Of a stretch of DNA of 64,000 nt, positions 19,519-29,254 are shown piece after piece (positions within the stretch are counted from its first letter, which is position 1; each line of letters begins with the position of its first letter). This stretch comes from Thalassospira mesophila (GTDB lineage Bacteria; Pseudomonadota; Alphaproteobacteria; Rhodospirillales; Thalassospiraceae). The notes below the pieces were generated by a model that saw nothing but the letters and a program-made list of their open reading frames with translations, was not told the DNA's origin and ran no database searches. The stretch covers positions 62,001 through 126,000 of the forward strand of contig NZ_JFKA01000010.1 of NCBI RefSeq assembly GCF_002115755.1. The letters are read 5' to 3'. The position numbers and the translations under genes are program-made.

Positions 19519-20652
19519 TCAGGGATTTGCCATCAATTTTGCCAACCGGTCGCTGCCCGATGGTTCAACAAACCACAATTGGTCAATTTGTTGCAAATCA
19601 AGGTTTTGCTGCGCCAGGGCAATACGAAACTGGTCGGGCGTGCCTGCAAACTCAACGTCAATCTGCACTTCGCGCCGTGACATCGCCACAACCCGCATCA
19701 GTTTGATCACCGGCAGGTTTTCCAGCCGGTTTTCAATGCCCGCCCAATCATCCATCCCCGTAATCGGCACAAACACCATTAATTCGCCGCTGGCACCGTA
19801 ATCAATCATGCTGGCCTGTTTCCAGCTGCTTTCCAGCTTTGCGCGCACATCGGCGGCCGCACGTTCCATCATCGTCGAAACCGACTCGCCCGCAGCAAGG
19901 CTTTCATGAACACCAAAAACCTGCGGCGAACCGTTTGCGTCATATCGTGTTACCGACACATCAACCGATTGTGCATCGCCATCTCCACTCATCGTGGCAT
20001 CGGCAACCGCCACATTGGCGCCATAGCGCTGGCCAATTTTGTTAACCGCTGTTTGATCACCGCTTTGCGCCTGTTCGACCGAAACAGTGCCAATATCATC
20101 AAGATCGCCCACGGGCAAAGACACCGGCACCAGCCCGCTATCGCCCGAAACCTTGCCCCAGGCATCGCGCCACGGGTTGGGATCATCCCACAGGTTGGTA
20201 TAGCCTTGCGCGGAATAAACCGGCAAAATCAAAACCTTGCGCGCAGATGTTTCGGCAAAGGGAACATTGCGGTTGCGTAAAAACGCCCGCACCTGGTCGG
20301 CCTTGAAGCGCACGGTCATATCGGCGATATAACGCACCGACGAAGTTTTTTCGTTCGACACGCCAAAATCACGCACCATATTGATAATCGTGCGTTGATC
20401 GGGGATCGACACGCCCCCCCCACCATCCGAAACGGTTAACCGGTTGATCAACCGTGAAAATGCGGCGTGCTGGCCACTGGCAAGCGCCACGTCGCGGGCC
20501 TTGGTGGCGCTATCGGCTTTTTCATCAACGTGAACGCCGCTAACGGTATATAAATCCTGCGCAAGGGCAGGCACTGCTGCCCCTGAAACCAGCACAAAAA
20601 TTCCGGTCATAATCCCGGCCAGCAGATGAATTGGTTTTAATCGATCCAGCAC
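19519..20652 (-). CDS. DUF2066 periplasmic protein
   Basis: A 377-residue exported protein. The signal peptide (hydrophobic core AGIMTGIFVLVSGAAVPALA, cleavage near AQ-D) is followed by the DUF2066 signature (LYTVSGVHVDEKADSATKAR, then HAAFSRLINRLTV) and a repetitive beta/alpha C-terminus. Its function is unknown. The start is the GTG at 20652: AGAGG lies 6 nt upstream and a proper signal peptide follows, whereas the longer frame begins with polar residues. It is first in a minus-strand run with the AI-2E permease and hdaA, and divergent from purMN. Confidence 0.85.
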   Translation of the reverse strand: MLDRLKPIHLLAGIMTGIFVLVSGAAVPALAQDLYTVSGVHVDEKADSATKARDVALASGQHAAFSRLINRLTVSDGGGGVSIPDQRTIINMVRDFGVSNEKTSSVRYIADMTVRFKADQVRAFLRNRNVPFAETSARKVLILPVYSAQGYTNLWDDPNPWRDAWGKVSGDSGLVPVSLPVGDLDDIGTVSVEQAQSGDQTAVNKIGQRYGANVAVADATMSGDGDAQSVDVSVTRYDANGSPQVFGVHESLAAGESVSTMMERAAADVRAKLESSWKQASMIDYGASGELMVFVPITGMDDWAGIENRLENLPVIKLMRVVAMSRREVQIDVEFAGTPDQFRIALAQQNLDLQQIDQLWFVEPSGSDRLAKLMANP

Positions 20653-20845
20653 GTTTGCCTCTTTGCCCGTTTTGTCATGGTTCAGGCCCCTGAAATTGGT
20701 TTGCCTGTGCCTTATTGCCAGCGCAGCTTCACAGAGACCTTGTTGCATAGGTAACGCATGACGGAAAGAAAAGTCTCCCATGCACAGCAGATGATTGCAT
20801 TCATCACGGGTTTGAGTATTTTCGGGCCAGCGGAATTTATCAAGT

Positions 20846-20900
20846 CCGCGTTTATCATCGCTACCATGTTATCAATGCCGGGTGACGATGATAAACGCGG
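20846..20900. promoter_or_regulatory. 15-bp inverted repeat in the purM / DUF2066 intergenic region
   Basis: Two perfect 15-bp arms (starting CCGCGTTTATC and ending AAACGCGG) flank a 25-nt loop, and a wobble plus one pair extends the stem. A smaller GCGG/CCGC hairpin followed by TTTCCCTTTT comes next, before the purM ribosome-binding site. The set could be an attenuator-like leader for purMN or an operator between two divergent genes. Confidence 0.5.
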
Positions 20901-20946
20901 GCTTATCCGCTTTCCCTTTTAAATCCAGTGAGTGCGAGGATCGCCC

Positions 20947-22020
20947 ATGACCGCCCGCAACGGCCTCACCTATAAGGACTCCGGCGTTGATATTGATGCT
21001 GGCAACGCCCTTGTCGATGCAATTAAACCCTTGGCCAAGGCCACCAGCCGTTCCGGTGTTTCCGGCGGACTGGGTGGATTCGGCGCACTGTTTGACTTAA
21101 AAGCTGCCGGTTACAACGACCCGGTGCTGGTTTCATGCACCGACGGTGTTGGTACCAAGCTGAAAGTCGCTTTTCTGGCTGACAAACACGACACCGTTGG
21201 TATCGACCTTGTCGCCATGAGCGTGAACGACCTGGTTGTTCAGGGTGCCGAGCCGCTGTTGTTTCTTGATTATTTTGCCACCGGCAAACTTGCTGTCGAT
21301 AAAGCAACCGATGTGGTTGCCGGTATCGCCGAAGGCTGCAAGCAAGCCGGTTGCGCCTTGATCGGGGGCGAAACCGCCGAAATGCCCGGCATGTATGCCG
21401 ATGGCGAATATGATCTGGCGGGCTTTGCTGTCGGTGCCGCCGAACGCGGCAACCTGCTTGATGGCAGCACGGTTGCCGAAGGCGACGTTATTCTGGGTCT
21501 GGCATCGAGCGGTGTTCATTCCAACGGTTATTCGCTGGTGCGCAAGGTTGTTGAAAAAGCAGGCCTGAATTACGACGACGACGCCCCGTTCGCACCGGGC
21601 CAAAAAGTTGGCGAAGCATTGCTTGAACCGACTAAAATTTATGTCAAAAGCTGCCTTGCCGCGCACAAGGCCGGTTATGTAAAGGCCTTTGCCCACATCA
21701 CCGGTGGCGGCCTAACCGAAAACGTGCCGCGCGTATTGCCCGAAACAGCAACCGCCGTTTTTGATGCCGATTGCTGGGACTTCCTGCCGATTTTCAAATG
21801 GCTGGCAGCAGAAGGCGGTATTCCATCGGTTGAGATGGCGCGCACCTTTAATTGCGGCATTGGCATGTGCGTGGTTGTTGCCGCCGATAAAGCCGATGCG
21901 ACCGAGGCCCTGCTGCGCGAACATGGCGAAACCGTAAGCCAGATCGGCTTCATCGGCCCGCGTGCTGGCGATGGCCCGCAAGTGATCATTAAAAACATGG
22001 GCCGGGCATGGGAAAAGTAA
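20947..22020 (+). CDS. purM: Phosphoribosylformylglycinamidine cyclo-ligase (AIR synthetase)
   Basis: A 357-residue PurM of normal length. It closes the imidazole ring of FGAM using ATP to give AIR in purine synthesis. Signature segments: [65 protein letters not shown] and [16 protein letters not shown]. The ATG at 20947 has GAGGA 7 nt upstream. purN begins 13 nt before its stop, so the two are translationally coupled and supply consecutive parts of the same pathway. Confidence 0.98.
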   Translation: MTARNGLTYKDSGVDIDAGNALVDAIKPLAKATSRSGVSGGLGGFGALFDLKAAGYNDPVLVSCTDGVGTKLKVAFLADKHDTVGIDLVAMSVNDLVVQGAEPLLFLDYFATGKLAVDKATDVVAGIAEGCKQAGCALIGGETAEMPGMYADGEYDLAGFAVGAAERGNLLDGSTVAEGDVILGLASSGVHSNGYSLVRKVVEKAGLNYDDDAPFAPGQKVGEALLEPTKIYVKSCLAAHKAGYVKAFAHITGGGLTENVPRVLPETATAVFDADCWDFLPIFKWLAAEGGIPSVEMARTFNCGIGMCVVVAADKADATEALLREHGETVSQIGFIGPRAGDGPQVIIKNMGRAWEK

Positions 22021-22682
22021 ACCGGCTGAAACTTGCTGTTCTGCTATCGGGCAGCGGCAGCAACCTGCAGGCCATTATCGATGCCTGCACTGCCGCTGAC
22101 TACCCCGCCGAAATCGTGCTGGTATTTTCCAACCAACCCGATGCCAAAGGGCTGGATCGTGCGCGTGCCGCCGGGATCGAGGCCAAAAGCCTTGGCCATA
22201 AAGGTTATCCTGGCGGACGCGAAGCCTATGACCATGCGGTCAGCGAGCTGATTGCCCAAAGTGGTGCCGATCTGGTGGTACTGGCAGGTTATTTGCGACT
22301 GGTCAGCGAAAGTTTCGCCAAACGCTGGGAAGGACGGCTGATTAACATTCACCCGTCCCTGCTGCCGTCGTTCAAAGGCTTGCATGCGCACGAACAAACC
22401 ATTGCCGCCGGGGTTAAATATTCCGGCTGCTCGGTTCATTTTGTTGTGCCCGAAATGGATGCAGGACCGATTATTGCCCAGGCCGTGGTGCCGGTATTGG
22501 CCGATGATGATGCCGCCAGCCTTGGCCAGCGCATTTTGCGCCAGGAACACCGGATTTACCCGCAAGTCATCCGCGCGATTGCCGAAGATCGCGTTGTTGT
22601 CGGCGATGATGGCCGCGTTACCGTGCATGATTCGCACAGCCCGGACTTTGCCCACATCAACCCGGTCCTTGCCCGGGGATGA
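22008..22682 (+). CDS. purN: Phosphoribosylglycinamide formyltransferase
   Basis: A 224-residue folate-dependent GAR transformylase, third step of purine synthesis. Visible are the phosphate-binding loop ([15 protein letters not shown]), the catalytic Asn/His region ([13 protein letters not shown]), and the conserved Asp in [17 protein letters not shown]. It overlaps the end of purM by 13 nt. The ribosome-binding region is inside purM. Confidence 0.97.
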   Translation: MGKVNRLKLAVLLSGSGSNLQAIIDACTAADYPAEIVLVFSNQPDAKGLDRARAAGIEAKSLGHKGYPGGREAYDHAVSELIAQSGADLVVLAGYLRLVSESFAKRWEGRLINIHPSLLPSFKGLHAHEQTIAAGVKYSGCSVHFVVPEMDAGPIIAQAVVPVLADDDAASLGQRILRQEHRIYPQVIRAIAEDRVVVGDDGRVTVHDSHSPDFAHINPVLARG

Positions 22683-22956
22683 AAGCACCGCTGGCGTCGA
22701 TGGTGGCGCCAGCTTTGATTTTCGCTTGCTGCCAGAAACGGGTTCAACCACCGCGTTTTACGCAAAGGGTTGAATTGCGCAGCGAAAACCCGTCTTGCGC
22801 GCGATGGCACGCCCGTTTATAACAGGAATGACTCCGGAACAATTTGCCACCGAACCCGGCCTTGCTTGCGACGGTTTCGGTACGGCCCTGTGCCCGATTG
22901 TGGCAGTTTGGTGCCACATTGTTCTGGCGATGACCTTTTGTGAAATGGAGGCCCCT

Positions 22957-23085
22957 GTGCAGGGAAACGATTACGACCAGGCCCACACCCATAAAGATAT
23001 TTATGCGGGCTATACCCGCTTTGTAAAATATTCCACCGGCAGCGTGATTGTGCTGGTGATTTTAATGGCGCTTTTTTTGCTGTAA
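22957..23085 (+). CDS. Small single-helix protein, aa3-type oxidase subunit IV family
   Basis: A 42-residue protein that begins at a GTG preceded by TGGAGG 5 nt upstream. A short charged N-terminus (QGNDYDQAHTHKDIYAGYTR) is followed by one transmembrane helix (STGSVIVLVILMALFLL). The layout matches the short aa3-type cytochrome c oxidase subunit IV family of alphaproteobacteria (PF07835). That subunit is a single helix next to subunit I. No other oxidase gene is nearby, so it is an orphan, and a related 44-residue gene follows 311 bp downstream. The family match is by pattern only. Confidence 0.72.
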   Translation: MQGNDYDQAHTHKDIYAGYTRFVKYSTGSVIVLVILMALFLL

Positions 23086-23145
23086 TTTCAGCAAGCTGTC
23101 CGTTTTCAAATTTTGCCGCACGCTTCAGGCGCGTTGGCCAAAGAT

Positions 23146-23177
23146 AAAACCGCCCGTAAATTACGCGCGGTTTTTTT
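23146..23177 (+). terminator. Intrinsic terminator after the first micro-protein gene
   Basis: AAAACCGC pairs with GCGGTTTT, CGTAA with TTACG inside, and a run of seven T closes the element. It sits 60 nt after the stop, so the 42-residue gene has its own transcription unit. Confidence 0.85.
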
Positions 23178-23396
23178 GTGCCCGGCCCACTCGCCACACC
23201 CGGTATTAACAGTGTTAACCGCAGAGTTTCAGAGGCGGGAAAGTTCAAAATTAGCGCGAATTCCGGCAGTTTTATCGCCATTAAATAGTTACATTCGCGG
23301 CACAAATTCACCCTTCTGGTGTTGTTTCATAAAACCATCAAAAAACAGCCACATCAAAGCGGGCTGGGAATTTCACCATTCTTTACGGAGGATGAC

Positions 23397-23531
23397 ATGC
23401 AAGGCAGTGAATACGACGCAAATCTGGTGCGCGAACATGAAAAAACCTGGCATAACTTTGTCTGGTTTTTATTCACCAACGTTCTGGCCGCAGCAGCAAC
23501 CTTGTTGTTTCTGATGATTTTTTTCCTGTAA
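23397..23531 (+). CDS. Small single-helix protein, aa3-type oxidase subunit IV-like paralogue
   Basis: A 44-residue protein with an ideal ribosome-binding site (GGAGG, 5 nt before the ATG). Its N-terminus QGSEYDANLVREHEKTW echoes QGNDYD of the gene at 22957, and one transmembrane helix follows (FLFTNVLAAAATLLFLMIFF). It is probably a diverged paralogue of the upstream micro-protein. Function is not known; association with a heme-copper oxidase or another membrane complex is inferred from the family pattern only. Confidence 0.65.
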   Translation: MQGSEYDANLVREHEKTWHNFVWFLFTNVLAAAATLLFLMIFFL

Positions 23532-23537
23532 CCAGAA

Positions 23538-23628
23538 ACATTACGGTACCAAACCTTCCCTTGCGGGTTCGGGTCACACGGGCGGCTGTGCCACCCTCCC
23601 CGAGCCCGCCATGCCCTTTTGGTAATGT
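23538..23628. repeat. Large imperfect inverted repeat after the second micro-protein gene
   Basis: ACATTAC and GTAATGT form the outer arms, CCAAA/TTTGG lies inside, and GCGGGTTCGGG pairs with CCCGAGCCCGC (one G-T wobble) as the inner 11-bp stem. There is no clear T run. It could be a terminator-like hairpin, a REP-type element or a structured RNA. The stretch from here to the chemoreceptor start at 23840 shows no gene. Confidence 0.55.
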
Positions 23629-23839
23629 TAAAATACGATAAGGCTGCGCGGCCCTAACCTTGGGCTGAATACGCGGCAAGGTCCGACCTTATAACGGGTA
23701 AAACACTGATATCGCGGGAAAAAAGACCGCTGATGACCAAAATTGTGGGTCAAAGTGGGCTGTTTGCCAACTTTGCTTATTGAACCGCTGGTCTGCCCCC
23801 CAATGTATAGGAACGCAATTGCATCCGGGGACAGCAACA

Positions 23840-25546
23840 ATGCCATTTAACAAAAATATCAGCCAGCGCCTGTTATTCGCCTTCATCACCATGGCAGTAA
23901 TTACTGCCATTACGGGGATAGCAGGAATAACCTTTACCCTTGGCATGGGCAAAGAAGCCGACAAGGTCGCGGTTGAACTTGCGCCGCTTGGCGACGCAGC
24001 CATGGAAATCAAACTTACCGCCACCCGCGCCCATCTGGTATTTGAAGAAATAATGTCGGGCGATGGGACCGAAGACATCAACGAGGTGTGGGACCTTCTG
24101 GCGGAATGCGCCTGGTATGTTGATGCCATCATTTCAGGCGGCGAGAACGACGAAGGGGCCTTTGTTGCCAGCCAGAATGCCGGTGTGCAAAGCAAAATGG
24201 CGCATGTTAAAAAATCGGTGGCTGAATTCACCGCCAGCGCCCATCAGCGCTATGACGCCAAGCTGACACAGGGCAACAACGCAAACCTCAAAGCGGGCAG
24301 CAGTGCCGACGAAAAATTCGACGCATCCTTTGACCAGTTCATCGCACTGGCCGACGACGCCGAAGAATTAATTCATGATGACATGGATACCGGCGTTGCC
24401 GAAATGCGCACGCATGTTGAAGCATCCGTCCTGACCATGATTGTCATCACCATTGCCGGCTTTGCCGTTGCTGCGCTGTTTTCAATTTACGCCCGCAACA
24501 ATATCTCGCGCCGGATTGATCAACTCTCCGACGACATGAAAGCGCTGGCCGCAGGCAAGGCAGGCACCGATGTTCGCTTCACCGATGATGTTGATGAAAT
24601 TGGCGACATGGCCCGTTCCGTGCAGGTGTTTCAACGCAACATGGCACAAACAGAACAGCTTTCGGCCGAAAAAGCCCGAAATCAGGAACAGCTTGATCGG
24701 GCCAATGAAAAGCGCAATCAGGCGATTACCCAGTTCGATCACGAAATTGCCACCGTGGTTACCGGTGTTTCCGCCGCGGCCAGCAAAATAGACCAGACAT
24801 CGACCGCGCTGACCAAAAACGGCAAGGCAAACCTTGTGATGGCCGAGGAAGTCAACCTTGCGTCATCAAGTGCCAATGGCAGTGTCGAAACCGTTGCCGC
24901 CGCCGCCGAAGAACTGACCCATTCCATTCGCGACATTACCCAGCAGGCCAATACATCGTCCGAAATTGCCCGTCAGGCCGTGTCGCAGGCCGATCACACC
25001 AACCACCTGGTGGCGGGGCTTGCCAATTCGGCCGCCCATATTGGCGAAGTGCTGGGGCTGATTTCCGATATCGCCAACCAGACCAATCTTCTGGCGCTTA
25101 ACGCCACCATCGAGGCGGCCCGTGCCGGTGATGCCGGCAAGGGGTTTGCCGTTGTGGCCTCCGAAGTGAAAAATCTGGCCACCCAAACCGCGCGCGCAAC
25201 CGAAGAAATCAGCAAACAGATTGGCGATATTCAAACCGCCACGCGCGAATCGGTTACTGCGATCGAGGAAATATCGCGGATCATTTCCAACATGGACGAT
25301 ATTTCCTCCTCTATCGCCACCGCCATGAGCCAGCAGGCCGATGCCACCCGCGACATTGCCCAAAACGTGCAAAACGCGTCTGACGGCACCTATCAGGCGG
25401 CACAAAAGGCTGGCACGATCCAGACTGCCGTCTCGGAAAGCCAGATGACAGCCAGCGAGCTTGCCGCTGCCGCACATCAGCTTACCGCCAGCGCGCAATC
25501 CTTGCGCTCGTCGGTCGACGGCTTTTTTGGCAAAGTGCGCGATTGA
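23840..25546 (+). CDS. Methyl-accepting chemotaxis protein
   Basis: A 568-residue chemoreceptor. The first membrane helix is [20 protein letters not shown]; a helical periplasmic domain of about 165 residues follows, rich in Asp/Glu; the second helix is [25 protein letters not shown] domain ([17 protein letters not shown]) and the signalling domain follow, with the conserved hairpin tip region ([20 protein letters not shown], then [19 protein letters not shown]). It relays ligand binding to CheA/CheW. No CheR/CheB-tethering pentapeptide is visible. The ligand is unknown. The ATG at 23840 places a basic N-terminus before the first helix. Confidence 0.95.
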   Translation: MPFNKNISQRLLFAFITMAVITAITGIAGITFTLGMGKEADKVAVELAPLGDAAMEIKLTATRAHLVFEEIMSGDGTEDINEVWDLLAECAWYVDAIISGGENDEGAFVASQNAGVQSKMAHVKKSVAEFTASAHQRYDAKLTQGNNANLKAGSSADEKFDASFDQFIALADDAEELIHDDMDTGVAEMRTHVEASVLTMIVITIAGFAVAALFSIYARNNISRRIDQLSDDMKALAAGKAGTDVRFTDDVDEIGDMARSVQVFQRNMAQTEQLSAEKARNQEQLDRANEKRNQAITQFDHEIATVVTGVSAAASKIDQTSTALTKNGKANLVMAEEVNLASSSANGSVETVAAAAEELTHSIRDITQQANTSSEIARQAVSQADHTNHLVAGLANSAAHIGEVLGLISDIANQTNLLALNATIEAARAGDAGKGFAVVASEVKNLATQTARATEEISKQIGDIQTATRESVTAIEEISRIISNMDDISSSIATAMSQQADATRDIAQNVQNASDGTYQAAQKAGTIQTAVSESQMTASELAAAAHQLTASAQSLRSSVDGFFGKVRD

Positions 25547-25603
25547 CCCTCGGGCAACAAGCCTGGTCAAAATTCCGGTTTATAAACCCGATATGCAAAC
25601 AAC

Positions 25604-25640
25604 AAAAAACGCCCCGCACATATCGCGCGGGGCGTTTTTT
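25604..25640. terminator. Bidirectional terminator between the chemoreceptor gene and ndk
   Basis: AAAAAACGCCCCGC pairs with GCGGGGCGTTTTTT around a 9-nt loop, giving six-base A/T runs on both sides, between two convergent genes. Confidence 0.92.
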
Positions 25641-25677
25641 ACATTTCCAGCCCCCGCAAAAGCGGGGCCTGCCCGAA

Positions 25678-26100
25678 TTAACCGACGATGTCGGTCTGGG
25701 CGAAGAAATATGCAATTTCGTTTGCTGCATTTTCAAGCGAGTCTGAACCATGGACCGAATTTGCTTCGATCGATTCAGCGAACAGCTTGCGAATGGTGCC
25801 CTCATCGGCATTTGCCGGGTTGGTAGCGCCCATTACTTCGCGATATTTTGCAACGGCATTTTCGCCTTCCAGAACCTGGATGACGACGGGGCCGGAAACC
25901 ATGAAGTCCACCAGTTCGCCAAAGAACGAACGTTCCTTGTGAACGGCATAAAAACCTTCAGCCTGTTCACGGGTGAGACGAGCACGTTTCTGAGCAACAA
26001 CGCGCAGACCAGCTTCTTCGATCACTGCATTGATCTTGCCGGTCAGATTGCGACGGGTTGCGTCAGGCTTGATGATGGACAAAGTACGTTCGACAGCCAT
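25678..26100 (-). CDS. ndk: Nucleoside diphosphate kinase
   Basis: A 140-residue NDK of standard size. It balances nucleoside triphosphate pools through a phospho-His. [15 protein letters not shown] is the N-terminal signature, the kinase region [19 protein letters not shown] binds the nucleotide, and the active His is in [19 protein letters not shown]. The start at 26100 is chosen because AGGTG lies about 7 nt upstream. It is a single-gene unit. Confidence 0.98.
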   Translation of the reverse strand: MAVERTLSIIKPDATRRNLTGKINAVIEEAGLRVVAQKRARLTREQAEGFYAVHKERSFFGELVDFMVSGPVVIQVLEGENAVAKYREVMGATNPANADEGTIRKLFAESIEANSVHGSDSLENAANEIAYFFAQTDIVG

Positions 26101-26408
26101 TGGTTTCACCTAGGTACTTGTAAAATTTCATTACCCCCAAGATGAGGTTGGCGCTATATAAACGGCCTTTTCGCCCAACGCAACACATAGTTAACCATTC
26201 GCATTTCAGCCCTGCGTTTCACGCATCGGGCCTTTATCACCCTTCTGGCGTGAACAATCCCTTTAAAAACCGGCAGTTCCAACATGTTGGCACCCTATAC
26301 AAAGGTGCAAAACCGCCGAGATGACAGTTTCAAGAATCCTTGCGTCTTCGCGCCCCCTGCCCTATTGAAGGGCAGAGAAATAACCGATTCCGTTACACAG
26401 GCGACAGT

Positions 26409-28301
26409 ATGCTCAATATTTCCAACATCATCTACCGCATCGGCGGCCGGATGATCTTTGACCAAACCAGTCTTACCATTCCGGCCGGACACAAAATCGG
26501 CCTGATTGGCAGCAATGGCGCGGGGAAATCTACGCTGCTGAAACTGATCGCCGGCCAACTTATGCTTGATGGCGGCGAGATCAGCCTCAACGCCCGTGTC
26601 CGCATGGGCATGGTGTCGCAGGAGGCCCCTGCCGGGTCGCGATCCTTGCTTGATACCGTGCTTGCCGCCGATACCGAGCGCGCCAATCTGCTGGCCGAGG
26701 CCGAAACCGCCACCGACGGCCACCGCATTGCCGAAATTCACACCCGTCTGGCCGATATTGATGCCCACACCGCCGAAGCACGCGCGGCATCCATTCTTTC
26801 GGGCCTTGGTTTTGACGGCGAAGCCCAGTTGCGCGCCTGTGATGACTTCTCGGGCGGTTGGCGCATGCGTGTCGCCCTGGCGGCCACCCTGTTTTTGCAG
26901 CCCGACCTTCTGCTGCTTGACGAACCGACCAACCACCTCGATCTTGAAGCCACCATCTGGCTGGAACAATATCTGATCAGCTATCCCGGCACGATCATTC
27001 TGGTCAGCCATGACCGTGATTTGTTAAACCGGGCAGTTAAACATATTGTTCATCTGCACAATGCCCAGCTAACCCTGTATGGCGGCAATTACGATAAATT
27101 TGCCAAAACCCGCCGCGAACAGATGGAACTGGCATCAAAGCATTACGAAAAACAGATTGCCCAGCAAAAACACCTGCAATCTTTTATCGACCGCTTTCGC
27201 GCCAAGGCCAGCAAGGCCAAACAGGCGCAAAGCCGTGTCAAAATGCTGGAAAAAATGGGCCCGGCCATTGCCGTGGTCGAAGACCGCAGCATCACATTTG
27301 ATTTCCCAAGCCCGCAGGAACTGCCGCCGCCCCTGATCACAATTGATAACGGCGATGTCGGCTATAACGGCAAACCCGTTTTGCGCGACCTTAACCTGCG
27401 CATCGATATGGATGACCGTATTGCCCTGCTGGGTGCCAATGGTAACGGGAAATCCACGCTGGCAAAGCTTCTGTCTGACAAACTTGAACTGATGAACGGC
27501 CAGAAGGTTTCGTCAAACAAGTTGCGGATTGGCTATTTTGCCCAGCACCAGACCGACGAACTGGTCATGGAAAACACCCCCTACCAGCATTTGGCCGCCT
27601 TGATGCCCAACGTGATCGAAAGCAAGGTTCGTGCCCAGTTGGGTCGCTTTGCCTTTGAAGGCGACAAGGGCAATACCAAGGTTAAAAACCTGTCGGGTGG
27701 CGAAAAAGCACGGTTGCTGTTTGCCTTGATGACGCTTGATGCCCCGCACATGCTGATCCTTGACGAACCGACCAACCACCTTGACATTGATGCCCGCGAC
27801 GCCCTGAACCATGCGCTTAATAATTACGAAGGTGCCGTGATCATCATCAGCCATGATCCATATTTGATCGAGGCCTGTGCCGACCGCCTGTTGCTGGTCG
27901 CTGATGGCACAGTCAGCAATTTTGACGGCGACGTAAACGAATATCGCCAATATTTGCTGGATCGTGCGCGCGCCGATCGCCGGGCAGGCAAAAGCTCGGT
28001 TGCAGCAACGCCGGACCAAAAACGCGACCGCAAGGCTGAACGTCAGGCTGCGGCCGAAAAACGCAAGGTTGCCGCCCCGCTGCGCAAGGAAGTTGAAAAA
28101 CTTGAAAAACAGATGGCGCAATGCACCACCAAAATTGCCGCGATTGAAGCCGAGCTGACCGATCAGTCGCTTTATACCGCAGGCAGTGCCGACCGCCTGA
28201 ACAAGCTGCAGTTGGATATGGCCAAGGTTAAAGCCGATCTGGCCAAAACCGAAAGCCTGTGGCTGGAAAAGCAGGAAGAATACGAAATAATGGTCGCGTA
28301 A
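26409..28301 (+). CDS. ABC-F family ATPase (Uup/YheS-like)
   Basis: A 630-residue protein with two ABC ATPase domains in one chain and no membrane segments, as in ABC-F translation factors. The first domain has GSNGAGKSTLLKL and DDFSGGWRMRVALAA, with LLLDEPTNHLDLEAT; the second has GANGNGKSTLAKL, NLSGGEKARLLFAL and LILDEPTNHLDIDA. The linker between them is rich in Lys/Ala/Gln, and the C-terminus is a charged coiled coil (EKLEKQMAQCTTKIAAIEAE). ABC-F proteins bind the ribosomal E site and relieve stalled or mis-set ribosomes. The C-terminal coil is closest to YheS/Uup; the exact paralogue is not settled. Confidence 0.92.
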   Translation: MLNISNIIYRIGGRMIFDQTSLTIPAGHKIGLIGSNGAGKSTLLKLIAGQLMLDGGEISLNARVRMGMVSQEAPAGSRSLLDTVLAADTERANLLAEAETATDGHRIAEIHTRLADIDAHTAEARAASILSGLGFDGEAQLRACDDFSGGWRMRVALAATLFLQPDLLLLDEPTNHLDLEATIWLEQYLISYPGTIILVSHDRDLLNRAVKHIVHLHNAQLTLYGGNYDKFAKTRREQMELASKHYEKQIAQQKHLQSFIDRFRAKASKAKQAQSRVKMLEKMGPAIAVVEDRSITFDFPSPQELPPPLITIDNGDVGYNGKPVLRDLNLRIDMDDRIALLGANGNGKSTLAKLLSDKLELMNGQKVSSNKLRIGYFAQHQTDELVMENTPYQHLAALMPNVIESKVRAQLGRFAFEGDKGNTKVKNLSGGEKARLLFALMTLDAPHMLILDEPTNHLDIDARDALNHALNNYEGAVIIISHDPYLIEACADRLLLVADGTVSNFDGDVNEYRQYLLDRARADRRAGKSSVAATPDQKRDRKAERQAAAEKRKVAAPLRKEVEKLEKQMAQCTTKIAAIEAELTDQSLYTAGSADRLNKLQLDMAKVKADLAKTESLWLEKQEEYEIMVA

Positions 28302-28346
28302 CGCTTACCTGACCATCAGGGCATAACCATTGCCCGTCGCCCAAAC

Positions 28347-28383
28347 AAAACGGCCCCGGGAGCATTTCCCGGGGCCGTTTTTT
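28347..28383. terminator. Bidirectional terminator between the ABC-F gene and metQ
   Basis: AAAACGGCCCCGGG pairs with CCCGGGGCCGTTTT around a 7-nt loop and is followed by six T, between convergent genes. Confidence 0.92.
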
Positions 28384-28408
28384 CGTTAAGTCCAGTCAGA
28401 ATTACCGA

Positions 28409-29197
28409 TTAAAATACCGGAACCACTGCGCCATCATATTTTTTGTTGATGAAGTCGCGAATGGTGTCTGAATTATAGGATTCCACCAGAATTTTGACCC
28501 AGGGCTGATCCTTGTCATCGGTGCGGGTGACGATCACGTTGGCATAGGGGCTATCCTTGCTTTCAATCGCGATCGAATCCTTGGTCGGGTTCAGCTTGGC
28601 TTCGATGGCATAGTTGGTGTTGATCGCAGCGGCATCAACATCGGCCATCGAACGCGGCAGCTGGGCCGCATCAAGTTCAATAAAATCAAACCCTTTGGGG
28701 TTCTCGGTGATATCAAGCGGGCTGACCACCAAACCGGCATCCGGATCAACCTTGATCAGGCCTTTGGCCTGCAACAGCAACAATGCACGGCCGCCATTGG
28801 TCGGGTCGTTCGGGATCGAAATTTTGGCGCCATCGGGCAGGTCATTCAGGCTTTTGTATTTGTCGGAATAAATGCCCATCGGGGTGACAAAGTTATAACC
28901 GACAACCGACAAATGATACCCGCGGTCTTTGATCTGGTTATCAAGGTACGGCACGTGCTGGAAGCTGTTGGCATCAAGATCGCCATCATCAAGTGCCTGG
29001 TTGGGCAGCACATAATCGCTGAAGGTGACAATGTCGAGCTTCAGGCCCTTTTGCGCCGCAACCTTGGCAACCTGTTCCATGATTTCTTCATGTTCGCCGG
29101 CAGTGACGCCAATTTTGATTTCATCCTTGGCAAAGGCCGGGATGGCAAGGCTGGCCGTCAGAATGACAGCCGCACTCAGGGTTTTGAAAAACCGCAT
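28409..29197 (-). CDS. metQ: Methionine ABC transporter, substrate-binding protein
   Basis: A 262-residue NlpA/MetQ binding protein that captures methionine (both isomers in some species) for MetNI. A signal peptide (FFKTLSAAVILTASLAIPAFA) is followed by IKIGVTAGEHEEIMEQVAKV, NQALDDGDLDANSFQHVPYL and IPNDPTNGGRALLLLQAKGL, all standard for the family. There is no lipobox Cys, so the protein is probably soluble in the periplasm rather than a lipoprotein as in E. coli. AAGGAG lies before the ATG at 29197. It is the last gene of metNIQ. Confidence 0.95.
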   Translation of the reverse strand: MRFFKTLSAAVILTASLAIPAFAKDEIKIGVTAGEHEEIMEQVAKVAAQKGLKLDIVTFSDYVLPNQALDDGDLDANSFQHVPYLDNQIKDRGYHLSVVGYNFVTPMGIYSDKYKSLNDLPDGAKISIPNDPTNGGRALLLLQAKGLIKVDPDAGLVVSPLDITENPKGFDFIELDAAQLPRSMADVDAAAINTNYAIEAKLNPTKDSIAIESKDSPYANVIVTRTDDKDQPWVKILVESYNSDTIRDFINKKYDGAVVPVF

Positions 29198-29254
29198 GGG
29201 AAGGCTCCTTTTAAGCTGCATTTTAAATGTTAAATGCGGGAATGTGTAAAATAG

